Shown here: piece after piece, positions 19,359 to 28,237 of the stretch
Layout: each line of letters begins with the position of its first letter
Position numbering within the stretch: position 1 is the stretch's first letter
Assembly: GCF_003065485.1 (NCBI RefSeq)
Contig: NZ_CP026951.1
Span: 1,488,001 to 1,552,000, forward strand
DNA length: 64,000 nt
Source: Salinibacterium hongtaonis
GTDB taxonomy: Bacteria > Actinomycetota > Actinomycetes > Actinomycetales > Microbacteriaceae
Direction: 5' to 3'
The notes under the pieces: generated by a model
Databases searched by the model: none
Seen by the model: only the letters and a program-made list of their open reading frames with translations
Told to the model about the DNA's origin: nothing
Made by a program: the position numbers and the translations under genes

Positions 19359-20357
19359 GTGCCTACTCTTATCCAGTCAACGGGCCCCCAGTTCACCCGC
19401 ATCCTGAGCTACGGCGCGGCCAGGGGCGATGTGTCCGTGCCTAACGAGGCTCTCATCGGCCCCATCGACTCCAGCGACGAGTGGATCCAGCAGCGCACGG
19501 GAATCGTGACCCGCACCCGCGCCTCCGTCGGAATCCTCGCAATAGATCTGGCAACAGAAGCGGCTCAGGAGGCGATCGAGAAGTCCGGCATCGCGCCCGA
19601 CCTCATCGACCTCGTGATCATCGCCACGGTCAGCAATGTTCAGCAAACCCCGTCGATGGCCGCAGTCGTGGCCGACCGGGTGGGCGCTAATCCCGCTGCC
19701 GCCTACGACACCAACGCCGCCTGCGCAGGTTTCAGCTATGCGGTGACGCAGGCGGATGCTCTCATCCGCAGCGGGGCTGCCCACTACGCCCTGGTGATTG
19801 GCGCAGAAAAACTCTCGGACATTGTGGACCCGACCGACCGCTCGATCTCCTTCCTTCTCGGCGATGGTGCCGGGGCTGTCGTCATCGGTCCGAGCGACTT
19901 TCCTGGAATCTCGGCCCCTGTGTGGGGCTCTGACGGCTCCAAGGCTGCCGCGGTCGGCATGAACGCGACCCTCGTTGATTACCGGGACGGCGATGCCAAG
20001 TGGCCGACGCTGCGCCAAGAAGGGCAGACGGTCTTCCGCTGGGCGGTATGGGACATGGCCAAGGTTGCCCGCAAGGCGCTTGAGGTCGCCGGGATCACTG
20101 CCGACGACCTGGCTGCATTCATTCCTCACCAGGCAAACATGCGCATCATCGACGAGTTCGCCAAGCAACTGAAACTGCCCGAAACCGTGCTCGTTGCCCG
20201 CGATATCGCCACGACCGGAAACACCTCGGCAGCGTCGATTCCGTTGGCCACCCATCGCCTGCTGCAGGAGCATCCTGAGCTCAGTGGTGGCCTCGCCCTG
20301 CAAATCGGATTCGGCGCTGGGCTCGTCTTCGGCGCCCAGGTCGTGGTTCTGCCCTAA
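19359..20357 (+). CDS. fabH: Beta-ketoacyl-ACP synthase III
   Basis: 332 residues from GTG 19359. The Cys-His-Asn triad is seen in TNAACAGFSYAV (Cys), FIPHQANMRI (His) and ATTGNTSAASIP (Asn). SSDEWIQQRTGI is a typical N-terminal block. It condenses acetyl- or branched acyl-CoA with malonyl-ACP to start chains. It is coupled tightly to fabD. Confidence 0.96.
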   Translation: MPTLIQSTGPQFTRILSYGAARGDVSVPNEALIGPIDSSDEWIQQRTGIVTRTRASVGILAIDLATEAAQEAIEKSGIAPDLIDLVIIATVSNVQQTPSMAAVVADRVGANPAAAYDTNAACAGFSYAVTQADALIRSGAAHYALVIGAEKLSDIVDPTDRSISFLLGDGAGAVVIGPSDFPGISAPVWGSDGSKAAAVGMNATLVDYRDGDAKWPTLRQEGQTVFRWAVWDMAKVARKALEVAGITADDLAAFIPHQANMRIIDEFAKQLKLPETVLVARDIATTGNTSAASIPLATHRLLQEHPELSGGLALQIGFGAGLVFGAQVVVLP

Positions 20358-20398
20358 ACTTGCCCACGGTCAAACGACACCCTCAAGGAGAAAAACAC

Positions 20399-20647
20399 AT
20401 GGCATTGTCCACCGAAGAAGTTCTGGCCGGCCTCGCCGAGCTGATCAACGATGAGACCGGAATCGCAACCGACACGGTTGAGATGGGCAAGTCGTTCACC
20501 GACGACCTCGACATCGACTCCATCTCGATGATGACCATCGTCGTCAACGCAGAAGAGAAGTTCGACGTGAAGATCCCGGACGACGAGGTCAAGAACCTGA
20601 AGACCGTCGGCGACGCCGTCAACTTCATCGTCGCAGCCCAGGGCTAG
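20399..20647 (+). CDS. acpP: Acyl carrier protein
   Basis: 82 residues from ATG 20399, with AAGGAG seven bases upstream; the longer frame from 20360 has no ribosome site. The phosphopantetheine attachment serine lies in DDLDIDSISMMT. The protein is acidic, as expected. It carries growing acyl chains for FabD, FabH and FabF encoded alongside. Confidence 0.95.
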   Translation: MALSTEEVLAGLAELINDETGIATDTVEMGKSFTDDLDIDSISMMTIVVNAEEKFDVKIPDDEVKNLKTVGDAVNFIVAAQG

Positions 20648-20733
20648 ATCCCGACGTAGCGCGGATCGGCCCGGGGTTACTCGGGCCGATCACGCCGCAA
20701 CGCCACAGATACAAGCCGATTGAGAGTTTCGTA

Positions 20734-21969
20734 ATGACCAAAAAGATTGTCGTCACCGGCCTCGGAACGACCTCCCCTCTTGGAGGCTCCGTCGGTGACA
20801 CCTGGAAAGCCCTTCTGGCCAAGGAATCCGGCGTTCGTCCGCTCGAGCAGGAATGGGTGGAGAAGTACGAGCTGCCCGTCTCGTTCGCTGGCCAGGCCCG
20901 AGTGCCCGCCGCCGATGTGCTGGAGCGAGTCGAAACCAAGCGTCTTGACCCGAGCAGCCAGTTCGCCCTGATCGCTGGTCGCGAGGCCTGGGCAGATGCG
21001 GGAGCACCGGATGTTGACCCCGAGCGCATTGGCGTCGACTTCGCGACGGGAATCGGTGGCGTTTGGACCCTCCTCGATGCGTGGGACACCCTGCGCGAAA
21101 AGGGACCCCGCCGCGTTCTGCCCATGACTGTTCCCATGCTCATGCCGAACGGCCCTTCGGCTGCCGTGAGCATGGAAATCGGCGCCCGCGCCTATTCGCG
21201 CACTGTCGTCTCGGCCTGCGCCTCTGGCACGGAGTCGATTGTCAATGCTTATGAGCACCTCCAAGCCGGCTACGCCGACATTGTTGTTGCAGGTGGCTCA
21301 GAGGCCGCCATTCATCCGCTGCCGATCGCGGCATTCGCTGCCATGCAGGCGCTCTCTAAGCGCAATGACTCCCCCGAGACCGCCTCTCGCCCCTACGACC
21401 TCAGCCGCGACGGCTTCGTGCTCGGCGAGGGCGGCGCAGCACTCGTGCTCGAAACCGAGGAGCATGCTCTCGCCCGTGGTGCCCGCATCTATGCGGAGCT
21501 CACAGGAGGCGCCGTGACGAGCGATGCGTACCACATCACAGCGCCAGACCCGGCGGGTTCTGGTGCGGGCCGTGCCATGCGCGCTGCAATCGAGCAGGCG
21601 GGCGCGTCGATCAGCGACGTCACCCACATCAACGCTCACGCCACGAGCACGCCGGTGGGCGACATCGCGGAGTTCAACGCCATCAAGGCGATCTTCGGCG
21701 AGCACACTGCGAACATCGCGATCTCGGCGACGAAAGCATCCACCGGTCACCTCCTCGGCGGCACGGGGGCTCTCGAGGCGATCTTCACAGTGCTCGCGCT
21801 TCACGAGCGCCTCGCCCCTCCGACTCGCAACCTCACGGAACAAGACCCTGCGATTGAGCTAGACGTGGTCACGGAGCCTCGCGCCCTAGGAGACGGCCCC
21901 CTCTTCGCGCTGAGCAACTCATTCGGCTTCGGCGGCCACAACGCCGTCGTCGCGTTCCGCAGCTACTGA
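20734..21969 (+). CDS. fabF: Beta-ketoacyl-ACP synthase II
   Basis: 411 residues from ATG 20734. The Cys-His-His triad is present: VSACASGTES (Cys), NAHATSTPVGD (His) and KASTGHLLGGTGA (Lys, His). The end SNSFGFGGHNA is the family's glycine-rich C-terminal block. It elongates acyl-ACP. It is the last gene of the cluster, 86 bp after acpP. Confidence 0.96.
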   Translation: MTKKIVVTGLGTTSPLGGSVGDTWKALLAKESGVRPLEQEWVEKYELPVSFAGQARVPAADVLERVETKRLDPSSQFALIAGREAWADAGAPDVDPERIGVDFATGIGGVWTLLDAWDTLREKGPRRVLPMTVPMLMPNGPSAAVSMEIGARAYSRTVVSACASGTESIVNAYEHLQAGYADIVVAGGSEAAIHPLPIAAFAAMQALSKRNDSPETASRPYDLSRDGFVLGEGGAALVLETEEHALARGARIYAELTGGAVTSDAYHITAPDPAGSGAGRAMRAAIEQAGASISDVTHINAHATSTPVGDIAEFNAIKAIFGEHTANIAISATKASTGHLLGGTGALEAIFTVLALHERLAPPTRNLTEQDPAIELDVVTEPRALGDGPLFALSNSFGFGGHNAVVAFRSY

Positions 21970-21986
21970 GATAGGCGCGGGCCTCT

Positions 21987-23183
21987 ATGCGCATTGCGAT
22001 CGTTAGCGACTACTTTCTCGACTACGTCGGTGGAGCGCAAACATCGATGCAGCAGCAGAGGCTCGCCCTGCTCGAAGCGGGCCACGAGGTGGTGATGGTT
22101 TCCGCCGTTCGCGGCGGATCCGGACGGTATCACCGCACGGCAGAGGGGCTTACGATCAAGCCAGCGTTTACGCTGCCTGGCCTGCGGCTGCCGGTAATCC
22201 CCAACAACGACGCAACTCGGCGCAGACTCCGTGCCCTCTTCATTCACGAGCGCATCGATGCCGTGCACGTGCAGACGGAGTTCGGCCTCGCCCACGCTGC
22301 TGCAGATGTCGCTGCCGAACTCAAGATCCCTGCCCTGCACACCGTTCACACGTTCTATTGGGCGAGCGAGGGAGCCAACGCCGCCGTCGCACCCGTCATC
22401 CGTTACCTCCTCGGTCGCCTCACGGGCACTCGACTTCCTCGCGTAGCGCTCAGCGATCGCGCGTCGGACAACGTGCTGCGCAACCTCACGCTCTCCATGG
22501 CTCAGCGCGCAGACGTTGTGATCTCGCCCTCTGCTCACCAGGCGCGAGATCTCACTGCCGCGGGGGTCACGAGTGAAATCCGCATCGTTCCCAACCCCAT
22601 TGCGACATCGGCTTTGCCATCGGAGGCGCTCGCGCCCGAGGCCGCGGTTCGGCCCTCTTTTCTGTGGGTCGCGCGCTGCGAAGCGGTCAAGCGCCCCCTC
22701 GTCTTCGCCGAGGCCGCTGTTGAGGCCCTTCGGCGCGCGCCGGGAACATTCAGTGTCGACTTTGTCGGTGAGGGAGTCGAACTGCCGGCTCTGCGCAAGT
22801 TGACCGCTGGTATCAGCGACATTCGAGTTCACGGCAATCTGCCACACGACCAGGTGCTTCGCCTCATGGACGAGAGCGCCGCCGTGGTGCTAACGTCCGT
22901 CGGTTTTGACAACCAGCCGATGACGATCGCAGAAGCCGTAAGTCGGCAGCGAGGGGTGCTTTATTGCGATCCGAAGCTGCAAGAGGGTCTCGGGGAGGCG
23001 GGATTCCTCGCGGAGTCTCCGGATGCCGCGGGCCTCGCTGACGCGTTGGTGGCCCTTTCTACGGCTCCTGAGCCGCTGCTGGCACTCTCCGAGGGCGCTG
23101 GGCGGGAACGCACCCTGTTCGCGCCAGAGACGTTCGTGGCGCACCTCGAGTCGATCGTGCAGACGGCGCCGGAGCGCAGCTAA
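21987..23183 (+). CDS. GT4-family glycosyltransferase
   Basis: 398 residues. The N-terminus MRIAIVSDYFLDYVGGAQTS is the acceptor-binding start of GT-B glycosyltransferases of family 4. The C-terminal domain shows FLWVARCEAVKRP, VDFVGEGVELPALRK, VHGNLPHDQV and a weak EX7E-type block (VGFDNQPMTIAEAVSRQRGV). It uses a nucleotide-activated sugar; the acceptor, a glycolipid or wall polymer, is unknown. It starts 17 bp after fabF and may be read from the same transcript. Confidence 0.85.
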   Translation: MRIAIVSDYFLDYVGGAQTSMQQQRLALLEAGHEVVMVSAVRGGSGRYHRTAEGLTIKPAFTLPGLRLPVIPNNDATRRRLRALFIHERIDAVHVQTEFGLAHAAADVAAELKIPALHTVHTFYWASEGANAAVAPVIRYLLGRLTGTRLPRVALSDRASDNVLRNLTLSMAQRADVVISPSAHQARDLTAAGVTSEIRIVPNPIATSALPSEALAPEAAVRPSFLWVARCEAVKRPLVFAEAAVEALRRAPGTFSVDFVGEGVELPALRKLTAGISDIRVHGNLPHDQVLRLMDESAAVVLTSVGFDNQPMTIAEAVSRQRGVLYCDPKLQEGLGEAGFLAESPDAAGLADALVALSTAPEPLLALSEGAGRERTLFAPETFVAHLESIVQTAPERS

Positions 23184-23204
23184 GCCCTACGATCGTTGCG
23201 GCGG

Positions 23205-23708
23205 CTAGCCGACCTTGTGAAGCCAGACAACCTGGTTGCTGTCGCTCGCGTGACGGAACACCTCAAGCTCGTCGTCCCACGCCTGACCCAGGGCAAGGCG
23301 GAGCTCGCGGTGCAGCTCGAAAGCGTCTGACCCGGCCATCTCCATTGCATAGCGGATGCGGTCTTCGGGGATCACGACATTGCCCGCGGTATCGGTCTGG
23401 GCAAAGAAGATTCCGAGATCCGGCGTGTGAAGCCAGCGACCGCCATCACTGCCCGGGGTCGGGTCTTCCGTCACTTCGTAGCGCAGATGCTCCCACCCCC
23501 GCAGAGCGGATGCCAGAGCGGCCCCCGTTCCCTGCTCGCCCTCCCAATAGAACTCGGTGCGAAGCGCACCCTTGAGGACGGGTTGGTCTGACCAGGAGAA
23601 GTTCACGGCACGATCAATGGCGCGACCTGCAGCCCACTCAATATGTGGGGCGAGCGCGCGAGGAGCAGAGTGCACAAAAAGCACTCCGCGTGCGGTTGCT
23701 GCAGCCAC
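23205..23708 (-). CDS. DUF3145 domain protein
   Basis: 167 residues. ARGVLFVHSAPRALAPHIEW at the start and RTEFYWEGEQGTG, GWEHLRYEVTEDPTPG, RWLHTPDLG are the family's conserved blocks. DUF3145 is an actinobacteria-restricted family of unknown function with no known catalytic motif. It ends 21 bp from the glycosyltransferase stop (convergent). Confidence 0.88.
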   Translation of the reverse strand: MAAATARGVLFVHSAPRALAPHIEWAAGRAIDRAVNFSWSDQPVLKGALRTEFYWEGEQGTGAALASALRGWEHLRYEVTEDPTPGSDGGRWLHTPDLGIFFAQTDTAGNVVIPEDRIRYAMEMAGSDAFELHRELRLALGQAWDDELEVFRHASDSNQVVWLHKVG

Positions 23709-23857
23709 TTTCTCTCCATTTCGTTTGGTTCGACTTCCCCATCGACCAACGAAACTCGGGTGGCTCTCGGCAACGAGATATGAAATTAACGAAGCAATGC
23801 TTCTTCTCGCATTATGCCTGATCAGCGCTGGTTCTCACAAGCGACTCACGGCAAACG

Positions 23858-25519
23858 CTATTTCGCCTCGCCATAGTTGTCGACAACGGCAACGGTCAGA
23901 GGGAACGTGACGGGAAAATCGGCAAACAGGAGCCGGCCGGCAGCCTCGGCAGAATCGCGCACCAGGGCGTCAACCGCCGCAGCATGTTCGGCCGGAGCGT
24001 GGATCACTACCTCGTCGTGCAAAAAGAAAGCGAGATGCGGGGACTCCATAAGAGGCGACTCGCCCCCGAGCGCGTGAAGCCGTGAGCGGATAAACGCCAT
24101 CCACGCCAGCGCCCACTCAGCAGCTGTGCCCTGGACAACGAAGTTTCGGGTGAAGCGTCCCCAACTGCGCGCAGCGCCCCGCGCGCGATCCTGGGCAGCA
24201 GCGGACGCGCCATCTGCCGAGGCGAGCGATTGAGCGTCATGCCAATCGGAGGCTGGCACCGGTGAGGTGCGGCCGAGCCACGTGGCAACGGGGTCTCCCC
24301 GTTCGCCTGTTCGCGCAGCATCCTCCACAAGCCCCAAGGCACGGGGAAATGCGCGAGCGAGCCTTGGAAGTAGCCGGCCGCTCTCCCCCGTCGTCGCCCC
24401 ATACATTGCGCCGAGCATGGCGACCTTTGCCTCGTCTCGCGTGGTCACTGCGCCAACCTGCACGATTCCCGCATACAGATCACCAGAAGCCCCCGCGGCC
24501 GCCATGGCCCGGTCAGCGGCAATCGCGGCCAGGATGCGCGGTTCCAGCTGGGAAGCATCGGCCACGATGAGCTTCCACCCCGGATCGGCCACAACAGCGG
24601 CACGGATCTGGCGGGGAAGCTGAAGCGCGCCCCCTCCTCCCCTGCTCGACCACCGACCAGTGACGACTCCTCCCGGCACATAATCCGGGTAGAAACGCCC
24701 GTCTCGCACGTTGGTGTCGAGCCAGTGCCAACCGTTTGCGCTCATCAAGCGCGCTAGGCGCTTGTATTCGAGGAGCGGCGCGATGGCCGGGTGATTGACC
24801 TCGCTGAGCTCCCATTTGCTGGTGGAGTTGACCATGAGGCCTGCCCTACGCAGAGCCTTGAGCGTGGCCGCGGCGGAATCCGGGTTCAGATCCTGAGCGT
24901 CAAGCGCCTCTCTCACCTCGCGGGCGAGCCGCTCCATTTCGACAGGGCGGTCACCCAGCCGAGGACGAGGCCCGAGCGTGCGGGTAAGCAGGTCGTTGTG
25001 AATCTCCGCGCGCCACGGCAGCCCTGCGTGCCGGATCTCGACCGCAACGAGGGCACCGGCCGACTCCGCCGCCAGCAAAAGGGCAAGACGCGGGGTCGTC
25101 GCCGCCTGCTGACGCTGAAACTCCGTCAATGGGTCAGGTGCGGATGCCGCTGCCTCGTGGTCGTCGAACTCAAAGAGGGCGGCGCCGGCGGGGGCTGCCA
25201 CCGCTTCTTGAGGCGCAGCATCCCAGGCGTCAAGCGGTAGCTCCGAGGGCGAGAAGGCTCCCGAAGCGTGGGTGTTGCGCAGAATCGCCCGACACAAGCG
25301 CAGGTCGTGGCACCGGTCAACCCGCACGCCCGCAGCGAGCAAGGCGGGGTACCAGTTGTTGGTGTCATCCCACACCCATCGCGGCCGTGCCGCCTCGTGA
25401 GCACGCACGGCATCCCCAAAACCGGCGCGAGACACGATGGTCGCACCACCAATGGCTCCCGAGTCGTCGACCGGGGTAATCGACACCGCGTCGACGAGGG
25501 CGGAGACGATCAGATGCAC
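23858..25519 (-). CDS. Family A DNA polymerase-like protein (bifunctional exonuclease/polymerase type)
   Basis: 553 residues if started at GTG 25519 (MHLIVSALVDAV); the frame is open further upstream but there it overlaps the DUF1684 gene. Polymerase motif A is VADASQLEPRILAAI, motif B is RDEAKVAMLGAMYGATTG and motif C is FFLHDEVVIH, so all three PolA palm/finger motifs are intact. The N-terminal ~180 residues occupy the place of the 3'-5' exonuclease domain, but I see no DxE metal motif, so proofreading is doubtful. This actinobacterial family differs from the main PolA, which is not here. A role in repair or translesion synthesis is inference. Confidence 0.8.
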   Translation of the reverse strand: MHLIVSALVDAVSITPVDDSGAIGGATIVSRAGFGDAVRAHEAARPRWVWDDTNNWYPALLAAGVRVDRCHDLRLCRAILRNTHASGAFSPSELPLDAWDAAPQEAVAAPAGAALFEFDDHEAAASAPDPLTEFQRQQAATTPRLALLLAAESAGALVAVEIRHAGLPWRAEIHNDLLTRTLGPRPRLGDRPVEMERLAREVREALDAQDLNPDSAAATLKALRRAGLMVNSTSKWELSEVNHPAIAPLLEYKRLARLMSANGWHWLDTNVRDGRFYPDYVPGGVVTGRWSSRGGGGALQLPRQIRAAVVADPGWKLIVADASQLEPRILAAIAADRAMAAAGASGDLYAGIVQVGAVTTRDEAKVAMLGAMYGATTGESGRLLPRLARAFPRALGLVEDAARTGERGDPVATWLGRTSPVPASDWHDAQSLASADGASAAAQDRARGAARSWGRFTRNFVVQGTAAEWALAWMAFIRSRLHALGGESPLMESPHLAFFLHDEVVIHAPAEHAAAVDALVRDSAEAAGRLLFADFPVTFPLTVAVVDNYGEAK

Positions 25520-25571
25520 TGACCCAGTCTGGCGCACACCACCGACACCGTTCGCACGAGCGATGCCGCCG

Positions 25572-26396
25572 TTAGTGGAGGAGCCCGCCACCCTTAGCGA
25601 GAACGTTCTTCTCGCCAGCCTCGATCGGCACGCTGAAGCGGTTCTGCAGCGGAGGCATCGGGCAGTTGAACGCATACGAAAAGGCGCACGGGGGAAGCAC
25701 TGCGAGGTTGAAGTCAAGCGTAATCGTGCCGTCGGGCTGTGGCGCCACGAAGAGAAAGCGGCCAACGCTGTAGGTGGAATCACCGCTTGTCGCATCAGAG
25801 AACACCAGCTGGAGTGCCCGGCCAGAGCGGAACGCCGCGAGGTTGTATTCCTGGCCGTCTTTTTCAAAGCTGATCTCGCCAGGGACAACCATCTCCCTGG
25901 TGCGCCCGTCGTCCTTGAGATGCTCGAAGCCCACGGTCGTGCCGCCCTCGATCTCGCGGAACTGCGCTGTGATTACCCAGTCCGGGTTGTAAGGAAAAGC
26001 GTCGATGCCGCCAAACGACTGGATCGCCTCCGAGTTTGAATCCCACACCCGCAGCGCATAACCGCCCTCAACGGAGATCACAAAGCCCATCACCGTGTCG
26101 CTGAAGCGGATCTCTCCCGGTTCTGCAGAATCCTTTGCCGCCACTACGACTGAACCATCGACCAGCTCGCCGCTGACCGTGATTCCGTCGGACGCCTCCG
26201 CAGTGAGCATCACACCAGACTCGCCCGCCGGCAGCGGTGCCCAAACTCCAGGAACGCCCCAGACCGACTGCTCCGAGTCGATGAGCTGAGTCGTCGTAAG
26301 CGCGAGGCTGCCCTGTGGCTGCACCACCGACTGGTCCCGGCGCGCCCGAAAGGTTGCGAGGCGGGCTTCGGGGGTTGCTGTTGCGGTCTCAGTCAT
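25572..26396 (-). CDS. DUF1684 domain protein
   Basis: 274 residues. The C-terminal part FRSGRALQLVFSDATSGDSTY, GRFLFVAP and DFNLAVLPPCAFSYAFNCPMPP is the signature region of DUF1684, a widespread uncharacterised family. Conserved polar residues (the NPPCAY-like block) suggest a binding pocket, but no activity is established. It precedes the polymerase-like gene by 52 bp on the same strand. Confidence 0.88.
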   Translation of the reverse strand: MTETATATPEARLATFRARRDQSVVQPQGSLALTTTQLIDSEQSVWGVPGVWAPLPAGESGVMLTAEASDGITVSGELVDGSVVVAAKDSAEPGEIRFSDTVMGFVISVEGGYALRVWDSNSEAIQSFGGIDAFPYNPDWVITAQFREIEGGTTVGFEHLKDDGRTREMVVPGEISFEKDGQEYNLAAFRSGRALQLVFSDATSGDSTYSVGRFLFVAPQPDGTITLDFNLAVLPPCAFSYAFNCPMPPLQNRFSVPIEAGEKNVLAKGGGLLH

Positions 26397-26511
26397 GTGT
26401 CCATCCTTGTCGAGGTCACCTGGGGGAACGCGGATGCCGCCCCGCGTGTTCCCAGGGTCGCCAGAAATCCCGGGGTGTTGGGCGGCGGATGAGCGCGAGA
26501 GGGCAAAGAAA

Positions 26512-26541
26512 ATCGGCCCCCACCGTGAGGTGGGGGCCGAT
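26512..26541 (-). terminator. Terminator after the cold-shock gene
   Basis: Perfect 13-bp GC-rich stem (ATCGGCCCCCACC and complement) with loop GTGA, followed on the minus strand by TTTT. It starts 37 bp after the cold-shock stop. Confidence 0.92.
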
Positions 26542-26578
26542 CAAAGTCTCACACAATCCGAATTATCGGACGGTCAAA

Positions 26579-26782
26579 CTAGATGGGGCGGATGTTCTCC
26601 GCCTGCGGGCCCTTGGGGCCCTGAGCCAGGTCGAACTCGACCTTCTGGTTCTCGTCGAGCGAACGGTAGCCGTTCGACTGGATCGCCGAGTAGTGTGCGA
26701 ACACATCGGGGCTGCCGTCTTCGGGGGCGATGAAGCCGAATCCCTTTTCAGCGTTAAACCATTTAACGGTTCCTGTTGCCAT
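26579..26782 (-). CDS. cspA: Cold-shock domain protein
   Basis: 67 residues, the standard length. RNP1 ([10 protein letters not shown]) and RNP2 (DVFAHYSAI) single-strand nucleic-acid binding motifs are intact. It acts as an RNA chaperone in the cytoplasm. GGAG lies nine bases before the ATG and is part of a short hairpin. The 5' leader is about 100-190 bp, consistent with the long regulated leaders of cold-shock genes. Confidence 0.95.
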   Translation of the reverse strand: MATGTVKWFNAEKGFGFIAPEDGSPDVFAHYSAIQSNGYRSLDENQKVEFDLAQGPKGPQAENIRPI

Positions 26783-26790
26783 TTTTTATT

Positions 26791-26833
26791 CTCCTTCAGG
26801 AGCTCTTCGCGTGACTCCGACCTCCGGAGTCAC
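26791..26833 (-). promoter_or_regulatory. Structured 5' leader of the cold-shock gene
   Basis: Two adjacent hairpins. One has a perfect 9-bp stem (GTGACTCCG with its complement, loop 5, 26811-26833). The other is a 4-bp stem CTCC-TGAA-GGAG (26791-26802) whose 3' arm is the Shine-Dalgarno sequence. The small hairpin could mask the ribosome site in a temperature-dependent way. Confidence 0.5.
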
Positions 26834-26977
26834 TCGTCGCGGTGATCATCGTCCGCTCCCGAAAGAAACCCGGCCGTAGCCGGTCAATCAAGATCTGCGA
26901 GGTACTGCAACTTGCTTTCATGACACTACTGCACGGTTCGGCCAAAAAACAGAGTTGAGCGTCTTTTGGCGAATGAT

Positions 26978-28192
26978 TCACAGGAGCGTAACTTCTGGGT
27001 CACCCGAAATTCGCCTCGGCATCGTCACAGAAACGGCCGCCGCGACAAGCATGAGAGCGGCTGCTGACCCGAAGGCTATTGGCCAGGAGAAGGAATCGAG
27101 CAAAGCTCCCACAACAAGCGGTCCGACGATCGCCCCCGCGTCGGAGAATGCAGAAAAAATTGCGACCGGCCGGGCGTTTCGCGCACCGGCGGCATCGCCA
27201 AGCGACGCCGCGGGCGCAGTTCCCATGAACGCCGCCGCTGCTCCGTAGAGACACAGCAACACCGTGAGAACCGCAAAATTGGGCACAACGGAGATCGCCA
27301 TGAGGAGAATCGCGGCGGCCGTGAACGCGCCAACCATCGCCGGGCGCCGCCCCACACGGTCGACAAATCGCCCCGCTGGGCCGAGGCAGAGCGTCTGCAC
27401 GACAGCGGCGATTGCAAAGGCAACGCCAGTCCAAGCGGAGGTGCCTCTCAGGACTTCGACGACCAGCACGGGGATCAGGGCGCTCCTCGCTCCCATCGAT
27501 CCCCATCCCTGAGCAAAGTTGGCGACACAGGCCGCAACGAAACGGCGATCACGCAGGACCACGCCGAGCGGAATCTGGGGCGGAGCATCCGCCGTAATGA
27601 CGGCAGTGGGCTTGCGCAGAAGCACGAGCCCGATGATGCCGGCCACGATCAGCGTCGCGGCGTAGAAGAAGAATGGCGCACGCAGCGAGAACGCGGCGAG
27701 GACGCCGCCGACGGCAGGGCCAGCCATTCCGCCGACGAGAAAACCTCCCTGGTAGAAGCCGACGGAGCGCGCGCGGCTCTCGGGCGCCGCCGTGCTCAGC
27801 AGGAGCGTCATTGCCGAGACTGAGAACATGGCGGAGCCGATGCCCCCGGCACCGCGGAGCATGAGAACTTCTGCATAGCTCCCGGCGATTCCGACGAGAC
27901 CGCTCGAGACGGCGACAATGCCGATTCCGATCGCCAGGATGGTGCGCTCTCCCCCGCGATCGACGAGTCGGCCGACGAACGGAGTAGCAATCAGGCGAAA
28001 GAGAGCAAATGCCGAAACTACCGCGCCGATCTCGACGAAACCCACATCGAAACTCCGCACGTAAACGGGCAGCACGGGAATGACAACGCCAAAACCAAGC
28101 ATGACGAAAAAGGCGATGATGCCCAGAACGATGACGTCGCGGTCGAGCCGCTCGTCGCCGCGACGGGAGAACAGACGACGGAGGCGGTGCAC
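26978..28192 (-). CDS. MFS transporter (drug/metabolite exporter type)
   Basis: 404 residues from GTG 28192, twelve predicted membrane segments. The loop after the second segment is RLIATPFVGRLVDRGGERT, the DHA1-type signature, and a half-repeat of it is GPAGRFVDRVGRRPAMVG. MLGFGVVIPVLPVYV is the first helix. It probably expels small molecules by proton antiport; the substrate is unknown. No regulator is adjacent. Confidence 0.85.
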   Translation of the reverse strand: MHRLRRLFSRRGDERLDRDVIVLGIIAFFVMLGFGVVIPVLPVYVRSFDVGFVEIGAVVSAFALFRLIATPFVGRLVDRGGERTILAIGIGIVAVSSGLVGIAGSYAEVLMLRGAGGIGSAMFSVSAMTLLLSTAAPESRARSVGFYQGGFLVGGMAGPAVGGVLAAFSLRAPFFFYAATLIVAGIIGLVLLRKPTAVITADAPPQIPLGVVLRDRRFVAACVANFAQGWGSMGARSALIPVLVVEVLRGTSAWTGVAFAIAAVVQTLCLGPAGRFVDRVGRRPAMVGAFTAAAILLMAISVVPNFAVLTVLLCLYGAAAAFMGTAPAASLGDAAGARNARPVAIFSAFSDAGAIVGPLVVGALLDSFSWPIAFGSAAALMLVAAAVSVTMPRRISGDPEVTLL

Positions 28193-28237
28193 CCCTCAAG
28201 AATAGAGGAGCACGAACCCCCGCTCAGGGCGTCGGGG

